Shown: positions 1-6,489, numbered from the stretch's first letter. The stretch: 6,489 nucleotides of DNA from Actinomycetota bacterium (GCA_947457445.1 CANGVO010000057.1:1-6489), one strand, 5' to 3'. Notes: generated by a model not told the origin, from the sequence alone. Translations and numbers: made by a program.

Positions 1-147
1 CTTGATTTCGATCAGATTGAACGCACTATTGCGGCAGGGGCTCCACAACAAGAGTCATGGCGCATGGCCTTTGGTTTGATGGTAACAATTGTTTGGTTGT
101 ACATGGAAGTTTTGAGATTGCTTTCAATTCTTCGCAACAACGACTAA
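1..147 (+). CDS. Bax inhibitor-1/YccA-like membrane protein, C-terminal fragment
   Basis: The + strand is open from the window edge to a TAA at 145-147 and encodes 48 residues. The readable part begins LDFDQIERTIAAGAPQQ, continues with a hydrophobic helix containing FGLMVTIVWLYMEVLRLL, and ends SILRNND. From memory this matches the C-terminus of actinobacterial Bax inhibitor-1/YccA family proteins: an acidic LDFD segment, then an AGAP...W turn, then a last membrane helix ending in a short polar tail. These are multi-pass inner-membrane proteins of about 250-280 residues. Their bacterial role is poorly defined; some homologues act as calcium-leak or protease-modulating proteins. Only the last part is here, so the start, the other helices and the promoter lie outside the window. 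It ends 9 bp before the stop codon of the convergent MFS gene and is followed by a hairpin terminator. The family call is fairly secure for so short a fragment; the function is not. Confidence 0.78.
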   Translation, partial: LDFDQIERTIAAGAPQQESWRMAFGLMVTIVWLYMEVLRLLSILRNND

Positions 148-156
148 AGAAATTTG

Positions 157-1371
157 TTAACGGGATTGCCCGAGATGCGAAGGTCGCGTCTCGGGCAATT
201 TTGTTGCTGCGATTAAAGCAACAAACATAAGCGCCGCACTAACTGCAATTGCTGGACGGAAGCCGTAATGATCGGCGATAAAACCCAATGCAATTGGGGC
301 AACCATGGCTCCGGCATCTCCTGACATCTGGAATAACGCGATGACTTGCCCGCCTTTACCTTTCATAACATCGCCGACAATCGCAGATGGCGTTGTGGAT
401 AGAAAGGCTGCTCCAACGCCTGATACCGCCATTGAAATTAAGAACATCCATGGTTGATAGGTGAAGATCAAGATAACAACCGAAACTGTAACTAAGGAGG
501 ATCCAATCAGGGCTGAGTACTTTCGACCATTTTTATCAGAGAGGCTTCCTGCTTTTAACAAGAGAATTCCTTGGACGATAGATGCGATGGTAAATCCAAC
601 GCCAAGGAAGCTTGCTGTTGATTTCAAATCTTCGACCATGAAGAGAGGCAGGATTGAACGGCTCATTCCGAAGAATATGGATGCGCTGCAGAATGAGATA
701 ACTAGTGCGATTAGGTAAGGCTTACTAGATAGCGCATCACGAAGAGAAGTTTTCTCCTTGGTGTTTTTCTCGGTTGGCCGAGCAGCAAGTGCAGAATTTC
801 TCAGAAGAAATCCACCCGCAGCACTTGAGATAACTAACATGAATGCGTAGATAAGAAGTGGTGCACGAAGAGAGATCGCAGTTAGGAATCCACCGATAAC
901 TGGGCCAGCCATCATGCCCAGCAAGAAACTTCCGTTGTAAAGAGATTGTGCACGCGCACGTCTTGTGTCATCAACTGCGCGCAGAATTATTGAACCAGCT
1001 GCGACTGAGAACATTGATGAGCCAAGCCCGCCAGCAGCGCGATAGATCAACAATTGTTCGTAGTTTTGAGCAAGAGCTGCGGCGAATGAAGAGATTGCAA
1101 CAAAGCCAACACCGGTTGTGTAAACAATTCTTTCGCCAAATTTATCAACCAACTTTCCAGCAAATAAACCGCTGGCAAACCTTGCGAGTGCAAATGAAGA
1201 GATGATCAAGCCGACTTGAGCGTTATTTACGCCAAAAGATTTTGCAAACAATGGAATAGTCGGCGCGATGATTCCGAAGCCAACTGCAACAAAGAAAGAG
1301 GCAAAGACAAGAACACCAACCTCTCGCGGAAATTCTGCGAAAGGATTGGTGAACTTAGTCTTTAACTTCAA
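157..1371 (-). CDS. MFS transporter, 12-helix DHA1-type drug/proton antiporter
   Basis: This 404-residue protein has the hydrophobic pattern of a 12-helix major facilitator. TM1 starts near residue 18 (VGVLVFASFFVAVGFG). Motif A, GKLVDKFGER, is at 72-81 in the loop between helices 2 and 3, and its half-repeat copy GSLSDKNGRK is at 275-284. A motif-B-like YRAAGGLGSS follows at 110-119. The antiporter motif C, GMMAGPVIGG, is at 152-161 in helix 5. A charged central loop lies around 195-212 (ARPTEKNTKEKTSLRD). Motif C points to proton-coupled export of a small molecule, and the substrate cannot be read from sequence. The start is TTG (1371-1369). No ATG or GTG occurs in frame before TM1, and the upstream stop is only two codons away. 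There is no clear Shine-Dalgarno sequence, so translation is probably coupled to the DHA2 gene, which ends 6 bp upstream in the same frame. The last 13 codons overlap the terminator of the convergent gene. The family is secure; the DHA1 placement is likely. Confidence 0.9.
   Translation of the reverse strand: MKLKTKFTNPFAEFPREVGVLVFASFFVAVGFGIIAPTIPLFAKSFGVNNAQVGLIISSFALARFASGLFAGKLVDKFGERIVYTTGVGFVAISSFAAALAQNYEQLLIYRAAGGLGSSMFSVAAGSIILRAVDDTRRARAQSLYNGSFLLGMMAGPVIGGFLTAISLRAPLLIYAFMLVISSAAGGFLLRNSALAARPTEKNTKEKTSLRDALSSKPYLIALVISFCSASIFFGMSRSILPLFMVEDLKSTASFLGVGFTIASIVQGILLLKAGSLSDKNGRKYSALIGSSLVTVSVVILIFTYQPWMFLISMAVSGVGAAFLSTTPSAIVGDVMKGKGGQVIALFQMSGDAGAMVAPIALGFIADHYGFRPAIAVSAALMFVALIAATKLPETRPSHLGQSR
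165..205 (+). terminator. Rho-independent terminator of the Bax inhibitor-like gene
   Basis: A 15-bp inverted repeat has arms at 165-179 (ATTGCCCGAGATGCG) and 185-199 (CGCGTCTCGGGCAAT). The arms are fully complementary apart from one T/G position that forms a U-G wobble in RNA. The loop is the 5 bases AAGGT. On the + strand the stem runs straight into a T-rich stretch (TTTTGTT, 199-205), as expected for an intrinsic terminator 18 bp after the TAA at 145-147. On the - strand the hairpin is followed by CCCGTTAAC rather than a U-tract, so it should work mainly for + strand transcription. The whole structure lies inside the last codons of the convergent MFS gene, about residues 391-403. Confidence 0.8.
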
Positions 1372-1377
1372 TTGGAT

Positions 1378-2979
1378 TTAACCGAGCGACTCGCCTGCAG
1401 ATTCTTCGCGCGCTGCTGCGTAATCTTTATTGGTACGTAGCGGTGTTTCACGAAGGAATAAAGCAAGTAGGAATCCAGCCGCTGTGATTGGCGCCGCTGT
1501 AAGGAAAACTATATGGAAAGAACTTACGAAGGCATCCAGCGCCGTTGTTTGAATAACGGGCGGCAAAGTTTGCAGAACCGCAGTGTTGCTCTGAATTCCT
1601 TCCAACTTAGACGCATCAAATCCTGCAACTGCTTCAGGGTTGGTCGTTGCCAACTTATTGAAGTTTTCGGTGAGGTAATGCCCTAAGCGATTAGTAAGAA
1701 TCGTTCCGAAAATTGCTGTTCCGAATACGCTACCAAGTGAACGGAAGAAGGTATTTGAGCTTGTGGCAACTCCCATATCTTTAAAGTCAACTGAGTTCTG
1801 AAGCGCAATAACAATGGTCTGCATTGAAAGACCAAGGCCGGCACCAACCAATATTGCATAGATCGATAACTGCCAGAAAGGTGTCTGCGTATCTAGGGTT
1901 GTCATCAGCAAGATTCCAACGGTCATAACTGCAGTTCCAATAATTGGGAAGCGCTTGTAATGACCATGCTTGGTGATTGCTTTACCACTGTAAATAGAGG
2001 TTGAAACAATTCCGAGCATAAATGGAATTAACTTTAAGCCTGCTTCGGTTGCGGTATCGCCTTTAACAACTTGAAGGTATAGCGGCAACATAACGATTGC
2101 ACCGAACATACCCGCACCGATAATGAAACCGAGCGCAGATGTGAGAGAAAACGTATGGTTCTTAAAGAGTGATAATGGCAAGATTGGTTCAACCGCTTTG
2201 CCTTCCCAATAAAGAAAAATAAAGGTAAGTGCGATACCAGCCAAGAGAAATTCAAGCGTTGTCGAGTTCCCCCATCCGCGTTCTGGGCCGTAAATAGATA
2301 CGGCGAGCAAAGTTGAGCAAACCGCAGCGACCATTAAAACGGCGCCAAGATAATCAATCTTATGATCACGCTTTACTTTAGGAATATGTAGAACCGCAGA
2401 AGTAATCGCAAGTGCTGCGATACCAAAAGGAATGTTTATGTAGAAAATCCAACGCCATCCGGTTACGCCAAGAATAGTCGCGTGATCTGAGAAGAAGCCA
2501 CCGAGCAAAGGACCGGCTACTGAAGATAATCCCCAGACGGCACCGAAGTAACCCTGATAACGACCACGTTCGCGCGGAGGAACGATGTCACCGATGATTA
2601 CGAAGGTGAGCGCCATGAGTCCGCCTGCACCTAAGCCTTGAATAGCGCGAGTACCAATTAGCTGTGCCATGTTTTGAGATGCACCAGCTAGTAATGAACC
2701 AATTAAGAATGTAACAATCGCAAATTGGAAAACAACGCGTCGCCCATAAATATCTGAAATCTTTCCGTACAACGGCGTAGATGCCGTTGATGTAAGTAGG
2801 TAAGCAGTCACAACCCAGGTGTAATGATTAAGGCCGTTGAAATCTTCGACAATGCTCTTTAGCGCAGTTGAAACAATGGTTTGATCTAGGGCTGCCAAAA
2901 GCATGCCGGTCATAAGACCGCCAAGGATGACCATAATCTCTTTATGTGTGTGCTCTTTTACTGGACCATGACTGGACAT
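1378..2979 (-). CDS. MFS transporter, 14-helix DHA2 (EmrB/QacA) drug exporter
   Basis: This is an inner-membrane multidrug efflux protein of the DHA2 family, expected to exchange protons for drugs or other hydrophobic compounds. Numbered from the ATG, the family motifs appear in order. Motif D1, [13 protein letters not shown], is at 31-43. WVVTAYLL is near 55-62. Motif [11 protein letters not shown], is at 72-81. Motif [11 protein letters not shown], is at 111-120. Motif [11 protein letters not shown], is at 152-161. [13 protein letters not shown] is at 174-186. A long hydrophilic loop of about 50 residues (around 432-485) precedes the last helix, as is common in actinobacterial DHA2 proteins. 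The 533-residue length suits 14 helices. An in-frame TTG at 2994-2992 would add five residues, but the ATG at 2979-2977 is preferred because a GAAAGAGG ribosome-binding site lies 5 bp before it. It is the first gene of a two-gene unit with the DHA1-type MFS and is divergent from the DrrAB-like exporter. The substrate is not predictable. Confidence 0.94.
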   Translation of the reverse strand: MSSHGPVKEHTHKEIMVILGGLMTGMLLAALDQTIVSTALKSIVEDFNGLNHYTWVVTAYLLTSTASTPLYGKISDIYGRRVVFQFAIVTFLIGSLLAGASQNMAQLIGTRAIQGLGAGGLMALTFVIIGDIVPPRERGRYQGYFGAVWGLSSVAGPLLGGFFSDHATILGVTGWRWIFYINIPFGIAALAITSAVLHIPKVKRDHKIDYLGAVLMVAAVCSTLLAVSIYGPERGWGNSTTLEFLLAGIALTFIFLYWEGKAVEPILPLSLFKNHTFSLTSALGFIIGAGMFGAIVMLPLYLQVVKGDTATEAGLKLIPFMLGIVSTSIYSGKAITKHGHYKRFPIIGTAVMTVGILLMTTLDTQTPFWQLSIYAILVGAGLGLSMQTIVIALQNSVDFKDMGVATSSNTFFRSLGSVFGTAIFGTILTNRLGHYLTENFNKLATTNPEAVAGFDASKLEGIQSNTAVLQTLPPVIQTTALDAFVSSFHIVFLTAAPITAAGFLLALFLRETPLRTNKDYAAAREESAGESLG

Positions 2980-3047
2980 TGATGCCTCTTTCAAAAACGC
3001 TGATTTTGCGGATTTATTTAATGTTGCAATAGCGGTAAGTTTACTCC
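2980..3047. promoter_or_regulatory. Divergent promoter region between the MFS pair and the ABC exporter
   Basis: This 68-bp gap separates the start codons of the DHA2 gene (-) and the ATPase gene (+), so it should hold promoter elements for both units. It is AT-rich in the middle (ATTTATTTAAT, 3012-3022). For the + strand, TAAGTT at 3036-3041 fits the TAnnnT pattern of an actinobacterial -10 box and lies 6 bp before the GTG, which would give a leaderless or nearly leaderless transcript. For the - strand, TAAACT (3043-3038) has the same pattern and would leave a leader of about 50 bases carrying the ribosome-binding site. No good TTGACA-like -35 is visible for either. A 6-bp palindrome TTGCAA (3024-3029) and a short GTAA-GT-TTAC dyad (3035-3044) are present but too small to name as operators. 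The location is near certain; the individual boxes are guesses. Confidence 0.5.
2985..2992 (-). promoter_or_regulatory. Ribosome-binding site that fixes the DHA2 start
   Basis: On the - strand, GAAAGAGG sits 5 bases before the ATG at 2979-2977. It resembles the Shine-Dalgarno consensus with normal spacing. It overlaps the alternative in-frame TTG (2994-2992), which would have no usable site of its own at a suitable distance. This favours the 533-residue protein over the 538-residue version. Confidence 0.7.
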
Positions 3048-4043
3048 GTGAAATCTGTTATCGCTGAAGACTTAGTAAAAACTTATCGCAATGGCGCAGT
3101 ACGTGCCTTAGATCACCTATCACTCGATGTTGAAGAAGGCACTGTATTAAGCGTGCTTGGACCAAATGGTGCTGGCAAGACAACATGTGTGCGTATCTTG
3201 GCAACTTTATTGCGTCCAGATTCTGGCCGCGCGATGGTTGGCGGCATTGATGTAATTAAGCATCCCGAGAAAGTTCGAGAAGTAATTGGATTATCAGGAC
3301 AATACGCGGCTGTTGATGAGATTTTAACTGGCTGGGATAACTTGGTGATGTTCGGTCAGCTTTATCACCTTGGTAAAAAACAAGCGATAGCGCGAGCGGA
3401 TGAACTGCTTGAACGATTTTCATTAACTGAAAGCGCAAAGCGCCCTATCAAGACTTATTCAGGTGGAATGCGTCGTCGCCTTGATTTAGCGGCATCGTTA
3501 ATTGTTAAGCCAAAAGTACTTTTCTTAGATGAGCCAACCACAGGGCTTGATCCACGTGGACGCCAAGAAATGTGGAGCGTAATTGAAGAGCTAGTAAAAG
3601 GTGGAGTTACTTTGCTACTTACTACTCAATACCTTGAAGAAGCCGATCAATTGGCTGATGAGATTGCAGTTATCGATCACGGAAAAGTTATTGCACGTGG
3701 AACTTCTGATGCGCTCAAAAAGCAAGTTGGCGGAGAGCGTTTAGAAATTGTGGTTGAAGCACATAATGTTTCCAAAACTATGGAAATAGTTGCAAGCATC
3801 AGCGGAAATAAAGCAACACTTGATGAAGGCTTACGAATGATTTCAGCCCCAGTTTCAACCGGTGCAACTGCGCTAATTGACACACTTCGTTCATTAGATA
3901 CCGAAGGAATCCATCCACTTGATGTAGGTCTAAAGCGCCCATCACTTGACGATGTTTTCCTTTCTCTTACTGGCCACGCAGCTGAGGAGAAGACAACGGA
4001 AGAAGAAGTCCCATCAGGACGTAGAAAGAAGGCGAAGAAATGA
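3048..4043 (+). CDS. DrrA-like ABC exporter ATP-binding subunit
   Basis: This 331-residue cytoplasmic ATPase would power the membrane subunit encoded next. Walker [10 protein letters not shown], is at 38-46. The Q-loop glutamine is at 85 ([10 protein letters not shown]). The signature YSGGMRRR is at 137-144. Walker B, VLFLDE, is at 157-162, and the D-loop GLDP at 166-169. The usual switch histidine is replaced by glutamine in [10 protein letters not shown] (Q194). This substitution is typical of DrrA, the daunorubicin/doxorubicin exporter ATPase. The C-terminal domain ends in [11 protein letters not shown], also a DrrA-family hallmark. A charged tail follows, acidic (EEKTTEEE) then basic (GRRKKAKK). 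The start is GTG at 3048; an in-frame TAA at 3036 excludes a longer protein, and no clear Shine-Dalgarno precedes it. The stop overlaps the permease ATG by 4 bp (ATGA). Likely cargo is a drug, antibiotic or lipid; daunorubicin itself is not implied. The family is secure. Confidence 0.95.
   Translation: MKSVIAEDLVKTYRNGAVRALDHLSLDVEEGTVLSVLGPNGAGKTTCVRILATLLRPDSGRAMVGGIDVIKHPEKVREVIGLSGQYAAVDEILTGWDNLVMFGQLYHLGKKQAIARADELLERFSLTESAKRPIKTYSGGMRRRLDLAASLIVKPKVLFLDEPTTGLDPRGRQEMWSVIEELVKGGVTLLLTTQYLEEADQLADEIAVIDHGKVIARGTSDALKKQVGGERLEIVVEAHNVSKTMEIVASISGNKATLDEGLRMISAPVSTGATALIDTLRSLDTEGIHPLDVGLKRPSLDDVFLSLTGHAAEEKTTEEEVPSGRRKKAKK
4024..4032 (+). promoter_or_regulatory. Ribosome-binding site of the DrrB-like gene
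   Basis: GAAAGAAGG ends 7 bases before the ATG at 4040. It is embedded in the codons for the basic C-terminal tail of the ATPase. Together with the ATGA overlap this indicates translational coupling of the two exporter subunits, so they would be made in matched amounts. Confidence 0.6.
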
Positions 4044-4831
4044 GCGCTTTCAAAGATACGATGGTGATCACGCAACGACAATTACGTTTGCTAACACGTG
4101 TTCCCGAAGTTTTAATCTTCTCAACAATTCAGCCAGTTATGTTTGTTCTCTTGTTCCGTTACGTATTCGGTGGATCAATCGATACTGGTCAACCGGGTGG
4201 ATATGTTCAACTCTTAATGCCCGGAATCTTCGTGCAGACAGTTGCATTTACATTGGCAGGAACCGCATCGGGACTTGCTGAAGATCTTAAGAAAGGCTTG
4301 ATCGATCGCTTTAGATCTTTGCCAATCTCTCAATCAGCGCTCGTTATTGGTCGCACACTTGGGGATTCCCTACTTAATATCGTAGTTCTGGCGGTCATGG
4401 GTATCGCTGGATACATCGTTGGATGGCGACCATCATCAGGTGTAATTAATGTGGCAATCGGATTTATCTTCCTATTGTTATTTGGTTACGCACTTTCTTG
4501 GGTTGGCATCTATGTTGGACTTTCTGCATCCGATGCGCGCGTTGTACAAAATGTAAGTTTTATAATCACTTTCCCACTCACATTCTTATCAAATGCTTTC
4601 GCACCTACTACCGGAATGCCACGGGCACTGCAGTACTTTGCCGAATGGAATCCAGTGTCAACGATGGTGGCTGCATGTCGCGAGCTCTTCGGATTGGAGA
4701 ATCAATTCGGCGCAACTGCTGGATCATTCCCGAGTGAAAATCCGCTTCTTACCTCATTTATCTATATGCTGATTATCATGGCGATATTTATTCCACTGAG
4801 CGTAAATAAATATAAGCGCGCTGCAGATTAA
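4040..4831 (+). CDS. DrrB-like ABC-2 type transporter permease
   Basis: This 263-residue inner-membrane subunit forms the transport path of the exporter driven by the adjacent ATPase. About six membrane segments can be picked out: near 24-43, 57-77, 107-128, 136-158, 168-188 and 237-256. The ABC-2 signature region is at 81-109 and reads EDLKKGLIDRFRSLPISQSA followed by GRTLGD. This is very close to the DrrB/NodJ pattern, in which this cytoplasmic loop contacts the ATPase. A second family marker, NAFAPTTGMPRALQYFAEWNP, spans 185-205. Length and topology are normal for the family. The ATG overlaps the ATPase stop by 4 bp and has a ribosome-binding site 7 bp upstream, so the start is well supported. 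The gene ends 8 bp before the stop of the convergent dehydratase gene, with no obvious hairpin terminator between. The substrate is unknown. Confidence 0.94.
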   Translation: MSAFKDTMVITQRQLRLLTRVPEVLIFSTIQPVMFVLLFRYVFGGSIDTGQPGGYVQLLMPGIFVQTVAFTLAGTASGLAEDLKKGLIDRFRSLPISQSALVIGRTLGDSLLNIVVLAVMGIAGYIVGWRPSSGVINVAIGFIFLLLFGYALSWVGIYVGLSASDARVVQNVSFIITFPLTFLSNAFAPTTGMPRALQYFAEWNPVSTMVAACRELFGLENQFGATAGSFPSENPLLTSFIYMLIIMAIFIPLSVNKYKRAAD

Positions 4832-4839
4832 ATAAATAA

Positions 4840-6489
4840 CTAGTGTGATTCGCGAGAGATATGTTCTCCGCTGGATCCAACTAAGAAATCTAAGTCGCAA
4901 CCAGTATCGGCCTGCATTACATGGTCGATATAAAGTTTCTGCCAGCCACGATCAGGCTTTGCAAAGCCATCAACGGTTGCAGCGCTTTGTTTGCGTGCTG
5001 CAAGTTCGGCATCCGAGATATCAATATTTAATGTACGCGCTTCAACATCCAAAGTTATGTAATCACCAGTTTGAACAAGTCCAAGTGGACCACCTGCTGC
5101 AGCTTCAGGTGCAACATGTAGAACAACGGTGCCGTATGCGGTTCCACTCATGCGACCATCGCAGATGCGCACCATGTCGCGCACGCCTTTGTCGAGCATC
5201 TTTTGTGGCATTGGCATATTTGAAACTTCTGGCATTCCGGGATAACCCTTGGGGCCACAACCGCGCAAGATAAGAACAGAATTTTCATCAACATCCAGAT
5301 CTGGATCATTAATGCGAGCCTTGAAATCTTCAATGCTGTCAAAGACCAGTGCCTTACCGCGATGCTTTAATAAGTTAGGACTTGCGGCCGCTGGTTTAAT
5401 GACGGCACCCAACGGAGCTAAATTGCCGCGTAGCACCACAATGCCTGCACTTGGCTGCAGTGGTTCTTTACGTGTGCGAATAACATCTGTGTCATAAATT
5501 TCGGCATCAGATAAACCTTTAACTAAAGGTGTGCCCAGCACTGTAATTGCCTTTGGATCAAGCAAATCTTCAAGTTCCTTAAGGACTGCGCGCACGCCCC
5601 CTGCACGATGGAGATCTTCCATCAAATACTTTCCTGCGGGCTGCAAATTAACTAATAGCGGAACGCTAGAACCCGTGCGATCAAAGTCATCAAGAGTCAG
5701 ATCAATTCCCAAGCGGCCGGCGATTGCAAGCAAGTGAACGACTGCATTTGTTGAGCCGCCGATTCCAGCCAACGCAACGATGGCATTTAGGAAAGAACCT
5801 TTGACCATGATGTCACTTGGCTTCAGACCTTCATGAACCATTTCAACTATACGACGTCCTGATTCTTGTGAATATTGAAGCAAGCGACTATCCGGCGCTG
5901 GCGTGCCAGCGATACCAGGAATAACCATGCCAAGTGCTTCAGCCATAATTCCCATGGTCGAGGCAGTGCCCATAGTGTTGCAATGCCCGCGACTGCGAAT
6001 CATTGCCGATTCAGAATCTAAAAACTTTGCCTCGCTAATTTTTTTAGCGCGAACTTCTTCGCTTAATCTCCAGACATCTGTGCCACACCCGAGTGGTGTT
6101 CCTTGGAAAGTTCCGGTCAACATTGGCCCGCCAGGAACTACAATCGCTGGGATATCAACAGAGGAAGCCGCCATTAATAAAGATGGAATTGTTTTGTCGC
6201 AGCCACCAAGTAATACGACGCCATCTATTGGATTAGCGCGGATCATTTCCTCCGTTGCCATGGCAGCCATATTGCGCCACAACATCGCGGTAGGGCGAAC
6301 CTGAGTTTCGCCAAGTGAAACAGCCGGCATATTTAATGGAACACCGCCAGCTTCCCAAATACCATTCTTTACATGCTCCATAACTTCATTTAAATGGGAG
6401 TTGCAAGGAGTTAGATCTGAAGCGGTATTGGCAATGGCAATGTGAGGGCGACCATCAAAGGCATCATTCGGCAGTCCGCGACGCATCCA
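4840..6489 (-). CDS. IlvD/Edd-family sugar-acid dehydratase (L-arabinonate dehydratase-like), 5' end cut by window edge
   Basis: This cytoplasmic iron-sulfur enzyme would remove water from a sugar acid (aldonate) to give a 2-keto-3-deoxy acid. Numbering starts at the Met encoded at 6486-6484. The three cluster cysteines are C28 (TPCNSH), C96 (GGCDKT) and C169 (GHCNTMG). K98, the lysine that is carbamylated in this family, and GGSTNAV near 243-249 are also present. The active-site stretch DGRMSGTAYG is at 443-452, with the candidate catalytic serine at 447. SGTAYG and the C-terminal QADTGCDLDFL match recalled Rhizobium L-arabinonate dehydratase, whereas true dihydroxy-acid dehydratase (IlvD) has DGRFSGGTSG. 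The frame stays open to the right edge: 6489-6487 codes for Trp, as in the family's conserved W before this point. The Met at 6486 is therefore probably internal and about 30 residues are missing. The exact substrate (arabinonate, xylonate, galactonate, gluconate) cannot be fixed, and no pathway neighbours are in view. Confidence 0.88.
   Translation of the reverse strand, partial: WMRRGLPNDAFDGRPHIAIANTASDLTPCNSHLNEVMEHVKNGIWEAGGVPLNMPAVSLGETQVRPTAMLWRNMAAMATEEMIRANPIDGVVLLGGCDKTIPSLLMAASSVDIPAIVVPGGPMLTGTFQGTPLGCGTDVWRLSEEVRAKKISEAKFLDSESAMIRSRGHCNTMGTASTMGIMAEALGMVIPGIAGTPAPDSRLLQYSQESGRRIVEMVHEGLKPSDIMVKGSFLNAIVALAGIGGSTNAVVHLLAIAGRLGIDLTLDDFDRTGSSVPLLVNLQPAGKYLMEDLHRAGGVRAVLKELEDLLDPKAITVLGTPLVKGLSDAEIYDTDVIRTRKEPLQPSAGIVVLRGNLAPLGAVIKPAAASPNLLKHRGKALVFDSIEDFKARINDPDLDVDENSVLILRGCGPKGYPGMPEVSNMPMPQKMLDKGVRDMVRICDGRMSGTAYGTVVLHVAPEAAAGGPLGLVQTGDYITLDVEARTLNIDISDAELAARKQSAATVDGFAKPDRGWQKLYIDHVMQADTGCDLDFLVGSSGEHISRESH

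Noticed and set aside
461..718. Short + strand open frames within the two MFS genes (for example 461-718 and 948-1205)
   Set aside because: They are antisense to clear membrane proteins, and their products have no hydrophobic pattern or motif.
3033..3048. Dyad CGGTAA-GT-TTACTCCG over the ATPase start as a regulator operator
   Set aside because: Only four contiguous base pairs match around the centre. The outer CGG/CCG is out of register, so chance is a sufficient explanation.
3677..4081. 134-codon open frame on the - strand across the end of the ATPase gene
   Set aside because: It is antisense to a well-supported ABC ATPase. Its protein is Ser-rich and matches no family I recognise, and no promoter or ribosome-binding site is seen.
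4852..4871. Possible hairpin GCGAGAGA / TTCTCCGC just after the permease gene
   Set aside because: The pairing needs a bulge and is only about 6 bp, and no T-tract follows directly on either strand, so I do not call it a terminator.
4845..5273. 142-codon open frame on the + strand opposite the dehydratase gene
   Set aside because: Its product is rich in Arg, Gln and His with no domain, as expected from reading a conserved gene backwards. The opposite strand encodes conserved catalytic residues.
5384..5391. GCGGCCGC palindrome (a NotI-type 8-mer) in the dehydratase gene
   Set aside because: It is an isolated restriction-type palindrome inside coding sequence (Ala-Ala-Ala region) with no further structure around it.
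5903..6304. 133-codon open frame on the + strand opposite the dehydratase cluster-binding region
   Set aside because: It is a shadow of the conserved dehydratase N-terminal half. It has no recognisable protein features and no ribosome-binding site.
1..6489. Search for CRISPR arrays, insertion sequences, tRNA genes, phage or defence genes
   Set aside because: No regularly spaced direct repeats, transposase motifs, terminal inverted repeats or cloverleaf-like segments were seen. Almost all the sequence is explained by six intact or edge-cut coding regions.

Overview
The window looks like a stretch of chromosome from an actinobacterium with unusually low GC for that phylum. I judge GC by eye at roughly the mid-40s percent; it was not computed. 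The DrrA/DrrB-type ABC exporter, the DHA2 drug transporter and the C-terminal sequence of the Bax inhibitor-1-like protein all read like actinobacterial homologues. A freshwater acI-type lineage (Nanopelagicales) would fit, but that placement is inference from recall, not from a search.

Layout. (1) Positions 1-147, + strand: the 3' end of a Bax inhibitor-1/YccA-like membrane protein. Its apparent hairpin terminator (165-205) lies inside the end of the next, convergent gene. (2) Positions 157-2979, - strand: two tandem major facilitator superfamily (MFS) exporters. A 14-helix DHA2 (EmrB/QacA-type) protein is transcribed first. A 12-helix DHA1-type protein follows after a 6-bp gap, in the same reading frame. 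(3) Positions 2980-3047: a 68-bp divergent promoter region. (4) Positions 3048-4831, + strand: a DrrA-like ATPase and a DrrB-like ABC-2 permease joined by a 4-bp ATGA overlap. (5) Positions 4840-6489, - strand: a sugar-acid dehydratase of the IlvD/Edd family that runs off the right edge. It converges on the permease gene with only 8 bp between stop codons.

How the genes fit together. The centre of the window is a divergent exporter cluster: two proton-motive-force MFS pumps on one side and an ATP-driven drug/lipid-type exporter on the other, sharing one short control region. No regulator (TetR, MarR or similar) is encoded in the window. The flanking genes, a stress-type membrane protein and a carbohydrate-acid dehydratase, have no evident functional link to the exporters.

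All stretches between genes are short (9, 6, 68 and 8 bp), so there is no unexplained region longer than 300 bases. I see no mobile element, CRISPR array, tRNA, rRNA or riboswitch. I found no convincing previously undescribed system. The points most worth a second look are the same-frame MFS junction, the terminator embedded in an antisense gene, the possible leaderless start of the ATPase gene, and the dehydratase that could be mislabelled as IlvD.
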